NCBI GenBank assembly: GCA_002315885.1
Contig: DCIO01000116.1
Span: forward strand, 22,801-41,024
Reading direction: 5' to 3'
Length of the DNA stretch: 18,224 bases
DNA from: Lentisphaeria bacterium UBA1724
GTDB lineage: Bacteria; Verrucomicrobiota; Lentisphaeria; Oligosphaerales; Oligosphaeraceae
In this document: in pieces, positions 7,351 through 14,477 of the stretch
Layout: each line of letters opens with the position of its first letter
Position numbering within the stretch: position 1 is the first letter of the stretch
Made by a program: the position numbers and the translations under genes
The notes under the pieces: generated by a model
What the model saw: the letters and a program-made list of their open reading frames with translations, nothing else
Databases searched by the model: none
Told to the model about the DNA's origin: nothing

Positions 7351-8739
7351 ATGTATTCTGATCCATATCCAGATTTAGCGCCGATGCAGCCACAATCCCT
7401 GGCGCAACGCGTATTCAGCCAGCATGACCCAAAGACCTGCTGGACGGTCTCCGAGGTCGTTTCCTGGCTGACGCAGGTCATCAAGCAGGATATGCCCAAT
7501 GCCTTCTGGATGTGCGGAGAGCTGGTCCTGACGGCAAAACAGGCTTCCACGGGGCATCTCTACGCCAGCTTGCGAGACGAATCGGGAGCCATCATCCCGC
7601 TGGTCTACTTCAATGGCATGCAGGCCATCCGCAAGGACAATATCAACAGCGGCGACAAGGTCTTCGCCTACGGGCACCTGGATATCTACCAGCAACGCTG
7701 CACCGTCCAGTTCCAGGCCACACGCATCAGACGCGTAGGCGACACGGGCACTCTCACCGAACTCCTGCGAAAGACCCTGGCTAAGCTCGCTGAAGAGGGG
7801 CTGACCGACCCCGCCCGAAAGAAGCCCCTCCCCCGTTACCCCAAGCGCATCGGCCTGGTCACCAGCCCCTCCGCCGCAGGCTATCGGGATTTTCTCTACA
7901 CCTGCCTCTCACGGGCAAAGAACCTGACATTCCTGCTGGCGCCATCCAAAGTCCAGGGCAAAGAAGCCCCCACTGAACTCATCAACGCCATACGACTCCT
8001 GGACGACTATGGGAAGTGCGACCTCATCGTAGTAACCCGCGGTGGCGGCGGCGCAGAAGACCTCTGGTGCTTCAATGACGAGGCGCTGGCACGCACCATC
8101 GCGGCAACCAAAACGCCCATCGTCACCGCAGTGGGCCATGAACGGGATACCACGCTGGTGGACTATGTCTCCGACCTCAATGCCATCACCCCCACAAAGG
8201 CCGCCGAAATCGTCACCCAGGAGCTCTTCCTGGCCAACCAGGCCTTGCAGAATTTCAGCCAGCGTCTCACCCGCGCCATGACTTGGCAACGGCAGAATCT
8301 CCGCTACCGACTGGAGCAATGCCTGCGGGCCAGGCACCTCACACACCCACAGGAAATTATCTCCGACCGGAAAATCCGCCTGGCGAATGACGAACTGCGG
8401 TTGGTCAGCGCACTGCCCCACCGCGCAAAAATCCTCCGCTCGCGACTGGATGCACTCTGGCAGAGACTTCTGACCACCCATGCCACAAAACTCCAGCGCA
8501 CAAAGACCAGACTGACGGCTCTGGAGACCGCTCTGCGCACCCTAGACCCCAAGGGCGTCCTGCAACGGGGATACAGCATCCTTCTGGATGATGAAAACCA
8601 CGCCATACGTGAGGCAAAAGACGCCCCACCCGGGACTCATCTCACGGCGTTGCTCCAGAAGGGCACACTGGATTTGCAGGTCGCAAAGAAAAAAACTGTC
8701 TCAACTAACAATGAATCCATAGAATTATCGTTATTATAG
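7351..8739 (+). CDS. xseA: Exodeoxyribonuclease VII large subunit
   Basis: This is the catalytic subunit of exonuclease VII, which degrades single-stranded DNA in both directions to oligonucleotides in the cytoplasm. The 462-residue protein is the normal length. An N-terminal OB fold runs from about 30 to 128 (WTVSEVVSWL, then GELVLTAKQASTGHLYASLRD). The catalytic domain begins at RYPKRIGLVTSPSAAGYRD (162-180). It carries VVTRGGGGAEDLWCFNDE (227-244) and AVGHERDTTLVDYVSDL (260-276) with the following TPTKAAE. A coiled-coil arm follows, and the C-terminus has the DPKGVLQRGYSIL motif. The N-terminus is about 25 residues longer than usual, so the ATG at 7384 is a possible alternative start. xseB follows after 12 bases, forming the complete enzyme operon. 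Confidence 0.97.
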   Translation: MYSDPYPDLAPMQPQSLAQRVFSQHDPKTCWTVSEVVSWLTQVIKQDMPNAFWMCGELVLTAKQASTGHLYASLRDESGAIIPLVYFNGMQAIRKDNINSGDKVFAYGHLDIYQQRCTVQFQATRIRRVGDTGTLTELLRKTLAKLAEEGLTDPARKKPLPRYPKRIGLVTSPSAAGYRDFLYTCLSRAKNLTFLLAPSKVQGKEAPTELINAIRLLDDYGKCDLIVVTRGGGGAEDLWCFNDEALARTIAATKTPIVTAVGHERDTTLVDYVSDLNAITPTKAAEIVTQELFLANQALQNFSQRLTRAMTWQRQNLRYRLEQCLRARHLTHPQEIISDRKIRLANDELRLVSALPHRAKILRSRLDALWQRLLTTHATKLQRTKTRLTALETALRTLDPKGVLQRGYSILLDDENHAIREAKDAPPGTHLTALLQKGTLDLQVAKKKTVSTNNESIELSLL

Positions 8740-8742
8740 GAG
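8738..8742 (+). promoter_or_regulatory. Ribosome binding site of xseB overlapping the xseA stop
   Basis: AGGAG begins within the TAG stop of xseA (8737-8739) and lies 9 bases before the xseB ATG. This fits coupled translation of the two exonuclease subunits. Confidence 0.65.
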
Positions 8743-8751
8743 AACACGGCG

Positions 8752-8994
8752 ATGCCAGAAGAAAAACTGACCTTCGATGATGCCCTGGTGCAACTCGAGA
8801 CTATCGTGCAGCAATTGGAAAATGGAAACCTCCCTCTGGAGGAGAGCATGAAAGCCTTCGAACGCGGTGTGGAACTCGGAAAGTTCTGCAACGAAAAACT
8901 CACCAGCGCCGAAAAGAAAATTGAGATGCTCACGCGGCAACCCGACGGCACCGCAAACGTTCAGGAAATTCCATTCCCAGTCGATCAACAGTAA
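8752..8994 (+). CDS. xseB: Exodeoxyribonuclease VII small subunit
   Basis: This small helical subunit binds the coiled-coil arm of XseA in several copies and controls nuclease activity. The 80-residue protein matches the family from its start: LTFDDALVQLETIVQQLENG (6-25), LPLEESMKAFERGVELGKFC (27-46) and LTSAEKKIEML (50-60). It then has a short unconserved tail. The length is typical. Adjacency to xseA and the ribosome site overlapping the xseA stop support a two-gene unit with coupled translation. Nothing unusual is seen. Confidence 0.96.
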   Translation: MPEEKLTFDDALVQLETIVQQLENGNLPLEESMKAFERGVELGKFCNEKLTSAEKKIEMLTRQPDGTANVQEIPFPVDQQ

Positions 8995-9016
8995 ACACAA
9001 CCCAAGGAGAACGACA

Positions 9017-9565
9017 ATGAAAAAGCTGACTCTGTTTCTCGCCTTGATTTGCATGGCATTCGCCATCCAGGCACAAGATGCACCCGCACCCGCACCCACA
9101 CCGGAAGGCGCCCCCGCCAAGCCCGGCAAAGGGGATCGGCAGGCCATGCAGCAGCGCATGGTGGAAAGACTCCAGAAAAGCGCCAGCGAAGTCCTGGCAC
9201 TCTACGATGCCGACAAGGACGGCACTCTGAATGACGCCGAAAAGGCCGCCCTGGCACACGACATCGAAGCCGCAAAGAAACTCCAGCCCTATATGCGGGA
9301 CATCCAGATCTTCCAGAAACTCGATGCCAACAACAACCTGACCATCGAACCCGAGGAAACCACTAAAATCCGCGAAATCATGAAAGAGATGAAGGGCGGA
9401 CCCAATGGACCCAATGGACAGCGCCCACAGCGCCCACAGCGCCCGCAGCGCCCCGAAGGCGCCCCCGCGCCTGCACCCCAGGCTGGCGAAGTTCCTCCCG
9501 CTCCCGCGCCCGCACCTGCAGCCCAGGATGGCGAAGTCCCCCCGCCTCCTCCCGCCGCTGAATAA
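9017..9565 (+). CDS. Small exported EF-hand protein with Pro-rich tail
   Basis: The 182-residue product has a signal peptide of about 20 residues (MKKLTLFLALICMAFAIQAQ) and a short Ala/Pro spacer. A helical body holds two EF-hand loops. The first is canonical: DADKDGTLNDAE at 64-75, with acidic or liganding residues at 1, 3, 5, 7, 9 and 12. The second, DANNNLTIEPEE at 103-114, keeps ligand positions 1, 3, 5 and 12 but has Leu instead of Gly at position 6, so it may bind Ca2+ more weakly. The C-terminus is a low-complexity tail with (RPQ)n, PAPAPA and a Pro run. AAGGAGA (9004-9010) sits 6 bases before this ATG, fixing the start. The gene is followed by a strong terminator. It is likely periplasmic or surface located, and its function is unknown. 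Confidence 0.85.
   Translation: MKKLTLFLALICMAFAIQAQDAPAPAPTPEGAPAKPGKGDRQAMQQRMVERLQKSASEVLALYDADKDGTLNDAEKAALAHDIEAAKKLQPYMRDIQIFQKLDANNNLTIEPEETTKIREIMKEMKGGPNGPNGQRPQRPQRPQRPEGAPAPAPQAGEVPPAPAPAPAAQDGEVPPPPPAAE
9418..9453 (+). repeat. 9-bp in-frame tandem repeat (four units)
   Basis: Four units of the form CAGCGCCCN start at 9418, 9427, 9436 and 9445. They encode Gln-Arg-Pro repeats in the tail of the EF-hand protein. Copy number could vary without shifting the frame. Confidence 0.85.
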
Positions 9566-9584
9566 CCTCCTCCCCTAACACCCC

Positions 9585-9632
9585 AAAAGGGCTGTTGCCG
9601 AGACTCTCCCCGAGTCCGCAACAGCCCTTTTT
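9585..9632. terminator. Bidirectional intrinsic terminator, copy 1 of a 48-base repeated element
   Basis: The 14-bp perfect stem 9585-9598/9618-9631 (AAAAGGGCTGTTGC and its complement) is extended by an inner stem GACTC/GAGTC (9602-9606/9612-9616). It has T-tracts on both strands. It lies 19 bases after the EF-hand gene and serves the convergent AraC gene on the other strand. A near-identical copy occurs at 14412-14459, with 47 of 48 bases the same. Confidence 0.93.
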
Positions 9633-9647
9633 CGTTTCACCAAGTAG

Positions 9648-9675
9648 GTAGCGATGGTGGCCCCGCCATCGCCAC
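9648..9675. repeat. 28-base near-perfect palindrome
   Basis: From the ends inward, 28 bases pair with a single mismatch (base 3 with 26), one G-T wobble (11 with 18) and an unpaired central CC. The core arms are GCGATGG (9651-9657) and CCATCGC (9666-9672). It lies 8 bases from the AraC stop and lacks a T-tract on either strand, so it is not a classical terminator. It may be a dispersed palindromic repeat, since another element near 18168 also begins GTAG. Confidence 0.75.
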
Positions 9676-9683
9676 ATCCTTGT

Positions 9684-10574
9684 TCAGTTGTTTCGGTATT
9701 GTTTGGGGGACTTGCCGTAGAAGTGCCTGAATTCTGTGGAGAAGTAGAGTGGATCTTCATAGCCGCAAAGAAACGCGACTTCATTGATGCGATAGTTTTT
9801 CGAGCGTGTCAGCAATTCCCGCGCTCGTGTCATTCTCAGGGAAATGAGGTATTGGTATGCAGTTCGCTGTAGATTTTTCTTGAAAAGCGCATTCAGAGCT
9901 GGGATGGAAATATGGAAGGCCTCAGCGATGGTGTTGATGTTTATCTTGTCGGAAAGATGCGACTCGATATAACTCGTGATTTCGGCAAGCAAGGGTGGAA
10001 GCGTGTTGTTTGAATTGAACTTGTTTACCAAACACAGAAATTCATATATCTCACCAGCGATATGTTCCTGGGAAGCACCCTCTTTCAAGGAACTCTTGAA
10101 TCGCTCAAAACAGGCCAGAATCGTCTGAGTGGTTGCAATTGAGATGCAACGAAAACCATCCAGATGAAACACATTCAAAAGGGTATTGAATAGCTGACCT
10201 TCGACAATCATGCCATAACGCTCGCAATGGCCGTTGGAGGGAAGATAGAGGATGGCGTTGTCAACATCCTGGGGGAGAATGACCAGGTCCCCCGCCTCCG
10301 CAAGAATGGCCTGCTTGCCACTGCGGAAGTAGCACGAACCACTGACTACATAGTCAAATGTCACCGGCACCTGATGGATGCGGTGCTGATAGTACACCTT
10401 GTCCGAATATCGAGAATAGCAGAGAAGAGCGATAGCCAGCGTAGGATCGTGACTGATGCCATAGTATTCCACCTGCATCGCAGAACGATTCTCCCAGACA
10501 CTGGCACGCCCTGCCTCATACAAAAGCGGAGATTCTTCACGAGTGAAAATGCTTGTATCCTGGAGTGGTTTCAT
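9684..10574 (-). CDS. AraC-family transcriptional regulator
   Basis: The 296-residue regulator has an N-terminal sensing domain of cupin type at about 40-130 (VTFDYVVSGSCYFRSG, AGDLVILPQDVDN). The C-terminal AraC/XylS DNA-binding domain at about 195-296 contains two helix-turn-helix motifs (around 212-231 and 262-281). It ends in the family signature NEVAFLCGYEDPLYFSTEF with GKSPKQYR. It is transcribed away from the prepilin-like and glycosidase-like genes across a 269-base intergenic region. By analogy with such pairs in Lentisphaerota, it probably controls them in response to a carbohydrate. Codon choice is visibly richer in A/T than in the upstream housekeeping genes, which is consistent with an accessory or transferred gene. 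The ligand is unknown. Confidence 0.93.
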   Translation of the reverse strand: MKPLQDTSIFTREESPLLYEAGRASVWENRSAMQVEYYGISHDPTLAIALLCYSRYSDKVYYQHRIHQVPVTFDYVVSGSCYFRSGKQAILAEAGDLVILPQDVDNAILYLPSNGHCERYGMIVEGQLFNTLLNVFHLDGFRCISIATTQTILACFERFKSSLKEGASQEHIAGEIYEFLCLVNKFNSNNTLPPLLAEITSYIESHLSDKININTIAEAFHISIPALNALFKKNLQRTAYQYLISLRMTRARELLTRSKNYRINEVAFLCGYEDPLYFSTEFRHFYGKSPKQYRNN

Positions 10575-10750
10575 TGTTGCTACTCACATGAGATTTTTCT
10601 AATGTTTTCTTTTCTATTCTCTATGTTAATGTAGTCGGAAATAGTAACTCTTGTGGTTGTTTACATTAAATTAATCCCGTTCCACCAATAGCGAAAAAAC
10701 AAATGTCCATCCATTTGAAGAAGTCTTTCTGAATCGCTAGCTTCGTTGTT

Positions 10751-10772
10751 TTGAATGCGTCACAGCATTCAA
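10751..10772. promoter_or_regulatory. Perfect 8-bp inverted repeat, candidate operator or leader hairpin
   Basis: TTGAATGC (10751-10758) and GCATTCAA (10765-10772) flank the 6-base spacer GTCACA. It lies about 72-93 bases before the prepilin ATG. The site could bind a dimeric regulator or form an RNA hairpin in the leader. Confidence 0.55.
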
Positions 10773-10825
10773 TCCATCTAGTCCCGGTAAATTTGTTTTT
10801 CTTCATTCTCCATCCATTCAATCCA
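10766..10825 (+). promoter_or_regulatory. 11-bp direct repeat CATTCAATCCA, candidate regulator half-sites
   Basis: CATTCAATCCA occurs at 10766-10776 and 10815-10825, 49 bases apart start to start. AraC-family proteins often bind directly repeated half-sites. The first copy overlaps the right arm of the inverted repeat. Confidence 0.45.
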
Positions 10826-10843
10826 CAAAACAGAAAAATCACC

Positions 10844-11707
10844 ATGAAAAAATCCTTCACCTTGATCGAATTACTGGTGGTCATTGCCATCATCGCAATT
10901 CTGGCTTCCATGCTTCTTCCCGCGCTTTCCAAGGCTCGTGAAAAGGCCCGCGCAATCAGTTGCACCAACAATCTGAAGCAACTCCAGCTAAGCAACCTTC
11001 TCTATGCCAATGACAGCGATGACTTCCTGCCGCCGATTTTCTTCAGAATCGCATCTGGCACCACCTACACTGCGGGTGGCGACAACCTGAAGTCACCCAT
11101 GAATGTCACCTGGTATACCCTGAGCCCCCTCATTCCTGGCACACCCATGACCTGCGAAGGGTGGTACAACAAGGACAAGGCCGCATATATCGAAGGCGGC
11201 CAACCCGAAACCAGCGCCTGGCACAAGATCACCATCTGCCCCTCCATCGCCGCCAAGGACCGCGTCGGCGGCAATAACGGCTATCAGGCCAACGTCGGCA
11301 TGGGCTACTGCAAGAGCCTGTATGAATCCAACGGCATGCACGAGGACTACTACCACGGCAGCGGATATCCCAACAGCACCAAGTCATCCGTCTGGCATCG
11401 CGTCAGCAGCATCAAATACGCTTCCCTCCACGTGAACTATCTGGACGGACACCTCCTGACCGTCTTCCCCGCTGGCAATGCCGCAAGAACGCTGATTGCC
11501 ACGCCTGCACGTTACCTGTTTGACATCGGCATCGATTGGTTCCGCCACTCCATGTACGTCAACTTCTCCTTTACGGATGGACATGTGGAACCGGCACCAT
11601 ACGCCAAGTCACAGCAGATGAATACGGAGTTGAAGGACTATTACATCTGCACCGACTATTACTGGTATCCCGGCGTTGACATGCCCGGCGGCGATCTCGG
11701 ACGATAG
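10844..11707 (+). CDS. Prepilin-like protein with N-terminal methylation motif and H-X9-DG motif
   Basis: The 287-residue product has a short charged leader (MKKS), then FTLIELLVVIAIIAIL, the type IV pilin/type II secretion pseudopilin signature. Glu at position 5 of the mature protein is in place. The residue before Phe is Ser rather than the usual Gly. A helical stretch LSKAREKARAISCTNNLKQL follows, as in the DUF1559-like pseudopilins of PVC bacteria. A globular domain then ends with an exact H-X9-DG motif (His in HSMYVNF, DG in FTDGHVEP) near residues 234-250. The ATG at 10844 was chosen because it puts the methylation motif at the N-terminus; upstream in-frame codons do not fit. It is probably anchored in the envelope. 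It lies between the AraC gene and a secreted glycosidase-like gene and ends at its own terminator. Confidence 0.9.
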   Translation: MKKSFTLIELLVVIAIIAILASMLLPALSKAREKARAISCTNNLKQLQLSNLLYANDSDDFLPPIFFRIASGTTYTAGGDNLKSPMNVTWYTLSPLIPGTPMTCEGWYNKDKAAYIEGGQPETSAWHKITICPSIAAKDRVGGNNGYQANVGMGYCKSLYESNGMHEDYYHGSGYPNSTKSSVWHRVSSIKYASLHVNYLDGHLLTVFPAGNAARTLIATPARYLFDIGIDWFRHSMYVNFSFTDGHVEPAPYAKSQQMNTELKDYYICTDYYWYPGVDMPGGDLGR

Positions 11708-11749
11708 AAAACCGCAGGGCGATATCCCAAAACGCCCGTAATGCAAAGC

Positions 11750-11788
11750 AAAACGCATCCAGGCCTCGTTCTCTGGATGCGTTTTTTT
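11750..11788 (+). terminator. Intrinsic terminator after the prepilin-like gene
   Basis: A 12-bp perfect stem, AAACGCATCCAG (11751-11762) and CTGGATGCGTTT (11773-11784), has a 10-base loop and a T7 tract (11782-11788). It starts 43 bases after the prepilin stop and 57 bases before the next ATG. The glycosidase-like gene is therefore likely to have its own promoter or to depend on read-through. Confidence 0.92.
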
Positions 11789-11844
11789 GATAGCCCCCGC
11801 TATATTATTTCTCGGTTTCCTTGAGTTAAAATTCATTTCTGGTT

Positions 11845-14394
11845 ATGAATCGCATTCTTCTCTTCTTTTCCTGTTTTTTGGTGGGTATTTCGTTGTGGTC
11901 TGCCGTCGCTCCTGGAGAGAACATCCTTGTCAATGGCGAGTTGATCACCGACCGTGTGGACACGCCGCCGACTCCCTGGGAGATGGTGGGAGAGAATGCG
12001 AACCGCTATTTGGAATTTAACACCGGTGGGGGCCCCAATGGCAAGTGCTATGTCCGCCTCGTCAATCGTACTGGGAAATCTGTCCCCGGTGTCAGCCTAC
12101 GTCATTGGCATCTGCTGTTGGTTGCGGGCGAGCGATACAAGTTTTCCTGCTGGATTAAGACCGTAGATCTGCATTCCAGAAGCGCGGGCGTTCTTGTCTG
12201 CAACAACAATTGGACTGCCACGGCTGGTTTTGACAAACTGCCGGTGAACCAGGATTGGACGTATATGGAGACGGAATTCACCGCCCCAAAATCCCCCACG
12301 GGAGAATATTTCATCGCAGGCTACGGCTCGCATTTCACAGGAGAACTGGACTTCGCGGATGTCAAACTCGAAGCGCTCACCGAGAACGGCCTGAAAAATT
12401 CCGGCGTAATGAATGCCGCGGCGCTTGTGGGGAAATACCTCCTCGTGCCATGGGAACCTCTCCTGCAGAAAATTCCCTCCAATAACCCCACTGTCTCTTT
12501 CAAGCTATTTGGGAATGCCAAGGAACTCAACGGACTCGACCTCTGCGTCACTTTCTCCGATTCCCAAGGGACAATCACGCAACCTCTGGCAAGGGGAATC
12601 AACAGCTTCGTTCTGCCTGCTGATGCAAAGCGGGGAGAATTGACCGCCTCCATCAGGAATCACAAGACTGCGGAGGTGCTCTATTCCACGCGCTATCCAT
12701 TTGCGGTCATCGACATTCCGCAAGTCGATGCCTGTTCTCATCGTCGTCTCAACAACCTCTGCACAGAAATTCTCAATGCGCCAATCGCCCCGACAAAAGG
12801 CGTGCAGTCTTTTGATTTTGCCATGCTTCGGGATGGATGGATTTTCATTGCCGCAAAAGACGCCAACGCACCTGGCCTGGAGGTGATTCTGGATGGAAAA
12901 CTCTCCGTCATCAAGGCAAATACTCCGCGCCTGGAAGCCTTCCGGGAGGTCTCCCTCGGCAATCATACACTGAAAATCAAAGGAGCAGCCAACGGCGGCA
13001 CAATTATCGTTCGGACCATCGCGGAGACGTTGAATTACCCGCCTTGCGCAAATAGCCTGGTTCCGGAAAATCCGCCCTACGATTGGGATTTCCTGGTCAA
13101 ATACAGCCTCCCCTGTACCACCACGCAAAACGGCGGGAACATCCCCACGGAAAAGCGGGGGTGGTTTAAGTCCCAGGGATACCACTGGCTTGCAAATCTC
13201 TTGAGCAGACTTCTCAAGGACGACAACGACATGCTCCAGCGGTTTGAGAAATCCTCCGCAATGACGGGCGACATCCTGGATGGCGTCACCTGCGACGAGC
13301 AGTTCTTTAATGTATCGACCATGCTGATGAGATATACCCGCGCCCTCCATGCCTATGGGAATCCCCAAAACAAGTTGATTTATTCCTGGAGTGTGGGCGC
13401 CCCCGAATCCCCTGGGCTCGATGAATTCTTCATCTCCGAGACGCTGAATTCCTGTGGCGGACGCGGCAAATTCATGGCAGAAATCTACACTCCTTCTGTC
13501 GCCAGCGAAGAGGAAGCCACTGCGGTGCTCCAAAAGAATCTGGTTGACATGGCGCTCCGCTACAAGGATGTCTACCCGAATGTGTTCAATGGTTTCGGCA
13601 TCGTCCTGGGCAATTTCAACCAGGTGCCCATTCTCAGCCTTCACCACCACCCGGAAGTCGATTTGAAGTACTTCCTGGACATGCAGTTCAATCTCCTGGC
13701 CAATGCACCGGAGCTGGATGGACTTGGCGTGGTTGGATACTGGGGGAGCTACTACGGCGACCACGAATTCCACCGCTGGTCCTTTGAACTGATGCGTCAC
13801 TATGTCATCGAAGGCAATACCACCATGCTTTCTGACAAATACGGCTTCAAGTATATCCCTGGCCATGTCGTCAACGGCGATTTCCGCGGCACATTCAATG
13901 GCTGGGCAGTCCAGGGCAATGTCACTCTGGACAAAGTCGAGGGTCTTGGAAAATCTGTTGAGAACCGCTGGAACGAGAAGTCCGGCGTCGGGGATTCCTT
14001 CGCCGTATTCACGAAAATAGCCAACGAGGTCAGTTCCCTGAAGCAGACTGCCAAAGGACTGATTCCTGGAAAAGCCTATCTCCTTCAGTTCTGCACCTTC
14101 GACGTGGACAGAGTCAAGGCGAAGAACACGGATTGGGGCGATTTCGGCATCCGAGCCACACTGGACGCAGACGCCACAATCCGCCAGGACCTCTCTTGGC
14201 AACACATCGACAAGCGGGGGCAACAGGGCAGCACCGCCGCAAATAATGGCGTGGCACGCCCGAATCTGCACCATATCGTCTTCATCGCCAATGCGCCAGA
14301 AGTGGAAATCACATTGGACAACAGCCTCGCAAAACCAGGAGAGCACCTCGGCGTGAACTTCTTCACCGTGCTGCCTTTCCTACTAGAAGAATAA
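11845..14394 (+). CDS. Secreted glycosidase-like multidomain protein of unknown specificity
   Basis: The 849-residue product has a Sec signal peptide of about 20 residues (MNRILLFFSCFLVGISLWSA). An N-terminal beta-sandwich at about 24-178 resembles CBM4/9-type carbohydrate-binding modules (ILVNGELI, then PWEMVGENANRYLEF, RYKFSCWIKT, WTYMETEFTAP). A second beta-rich region spans ~195-395. The section ~410-670 reads like a (beta/alpha)-barrel, with strands DGVTCDEQFF (about 478-487), KLIYSWSVG, FMAEIYTP, FNGFGIVLGNFN and LGVVGYWGSYYGDHE. Acidic residues at strand ends could be catalytic, but I cannot assign a known glycoside hydrolase family. A C-terminal module from about 675 opens with HVVNGDFRGTFNGWAVQGN, another carbohydrate-binding-like start. 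It is likely involved in host or algal glycan use, controlled with the divergent AraC regulator. That role is inferred from architecture. Confidence 0.78.
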   Translation: MNRILLFFSCFLVGISLWSAVAPGENILVNGELITDRVDTPPTPWEMVGENANRYLEFNTGGGPNGKCYVRLVNRTGKSVPGVSLRHWHLLLVAGERYKFSCWIKTVDLHSRSAGVLVCNNNWTATAGFDKLPVNQDWTYMETEFTAPKSPTGEYFIAGYGSHFTGELDFADVKLEALTENGLKNSGVMNAAALVGKYLLVPWEPLLQKIPSNNPTVSFKLFGNAKELNGLDLCVTFSDSQGTITQPLARGINSFVLPADAKRGELTASIRNHKTAEVLYSTRYPFAVIDIPQVDACSHRRLNNLCTEILNAPIAPTKGVQSFDFAMLRDGWIFIAAKDANAPGLEVILDGKLSVIKANTPRLEAFREVSLGNHTLKIKGAANGGTIIVRTIAETLNYPPCANSLVPENPPYDWDFLVKYSLPCTTTQNGGNIPTEKRGWFKSQGYHWLANLLSRLLKDDNDMLQRFEKSSAMTGDILDGVTCDEQFFNVSTMLMRYTRALHAYGNPQNKLIYSWSVGAPESPGLDEFFISETLNSCGGRGKFMAEIYTPSVASEEEATAVLQKNLVDMALRYKDVYPNVFNGFGIVLGNFNQVPILSLHHHPEVDLKYFLDMQFNLLANAPELDGLGVVGYWGSYYGDHEFHRWSFELMRHYVIEGNTTMLSDKYGFKYIPGHVVNGDFRGTFNGWAVQGNVTLDKVEGLGKSVENRWNEKSGVGDSFAVFTKIANEVSSLKQTAKGLIPGKAYLLQFCTFDVDRVKAKNTDWGDFGIRATLDADATIRQDLSWQHIDKRGQQGSTAANNGVARPNLHHIVFIANAPEVEITLDNSLAKPGEHLGVNFFTVLPFLLEE

Positions 14395-14410
14395 CCTGAT
14401 TTCTAGCACC

Positions 14411-14460
14411 AAAAAGGGCTGTTGCCGAGACTCTCCCAGAGTCCGCAACAGCCCTTTTTT
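14411..14460. terminator. Bidirectional intrinsic terminator, copy 2 of a 48-base repeated element
   Basis: The 15-bp perfect stem 14411-14425/14445-14459 has the inner stem GACTC/GAGTC (14429-14433/14439-14443). A six-T tract follows on the + strand and an A5 run (T-tract on the - strand) precedes it. It lies between the glycosidase-like gene (+) and the MurU-AmgK fusion gene (-). It differs from the copy at 9585-9632 at one base, C9611 versus A14438. Confidence 0.93.
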
Positions 14461-14477
14461 GTTTTCGCAAGCGGCCC

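Larger units (their letters stand above)
10575..10843. promoter_or_regulatory. AT-rich divergent intergenic region, AraC gene / prepilin gene
   Basis: These 269 bases separate two divergent start codons and should hold both promoters. The half near the AraC gene is the most AT-rich stretch in the window. I could not identify a convincing -35/-10 pair on either strand. The half near the prepilin gene contains an inverted repeat (10751-10772) and a direct repeat (10766-10825), described separately. Confidence 0.6.

Noticed and set aside
10575..10700. Sigma-70 promoter elements in the AT-rich divergent region
   Set aside because: Several TTG and TAAAT-like words occur, but none gives a -35/-10 pair with 16-18 base spacing good enough to report.
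12505..14346. 613-codon open frame on the - strand opposite the glycosidase-like gene
   Set aside because: It lies wholly antisense to a gene with a signal peptide and a coherent domain order. Its translation shows no recognisable motif. C/G-ending codons leave antisense frames open.
9684..14394. Insertion sequence or transposon around the accessory cassette
   Set aside because: No transposase or integrase, no terminal inverted repeats and no target-site duplications are visible. Only the repeated terminators bracket it.
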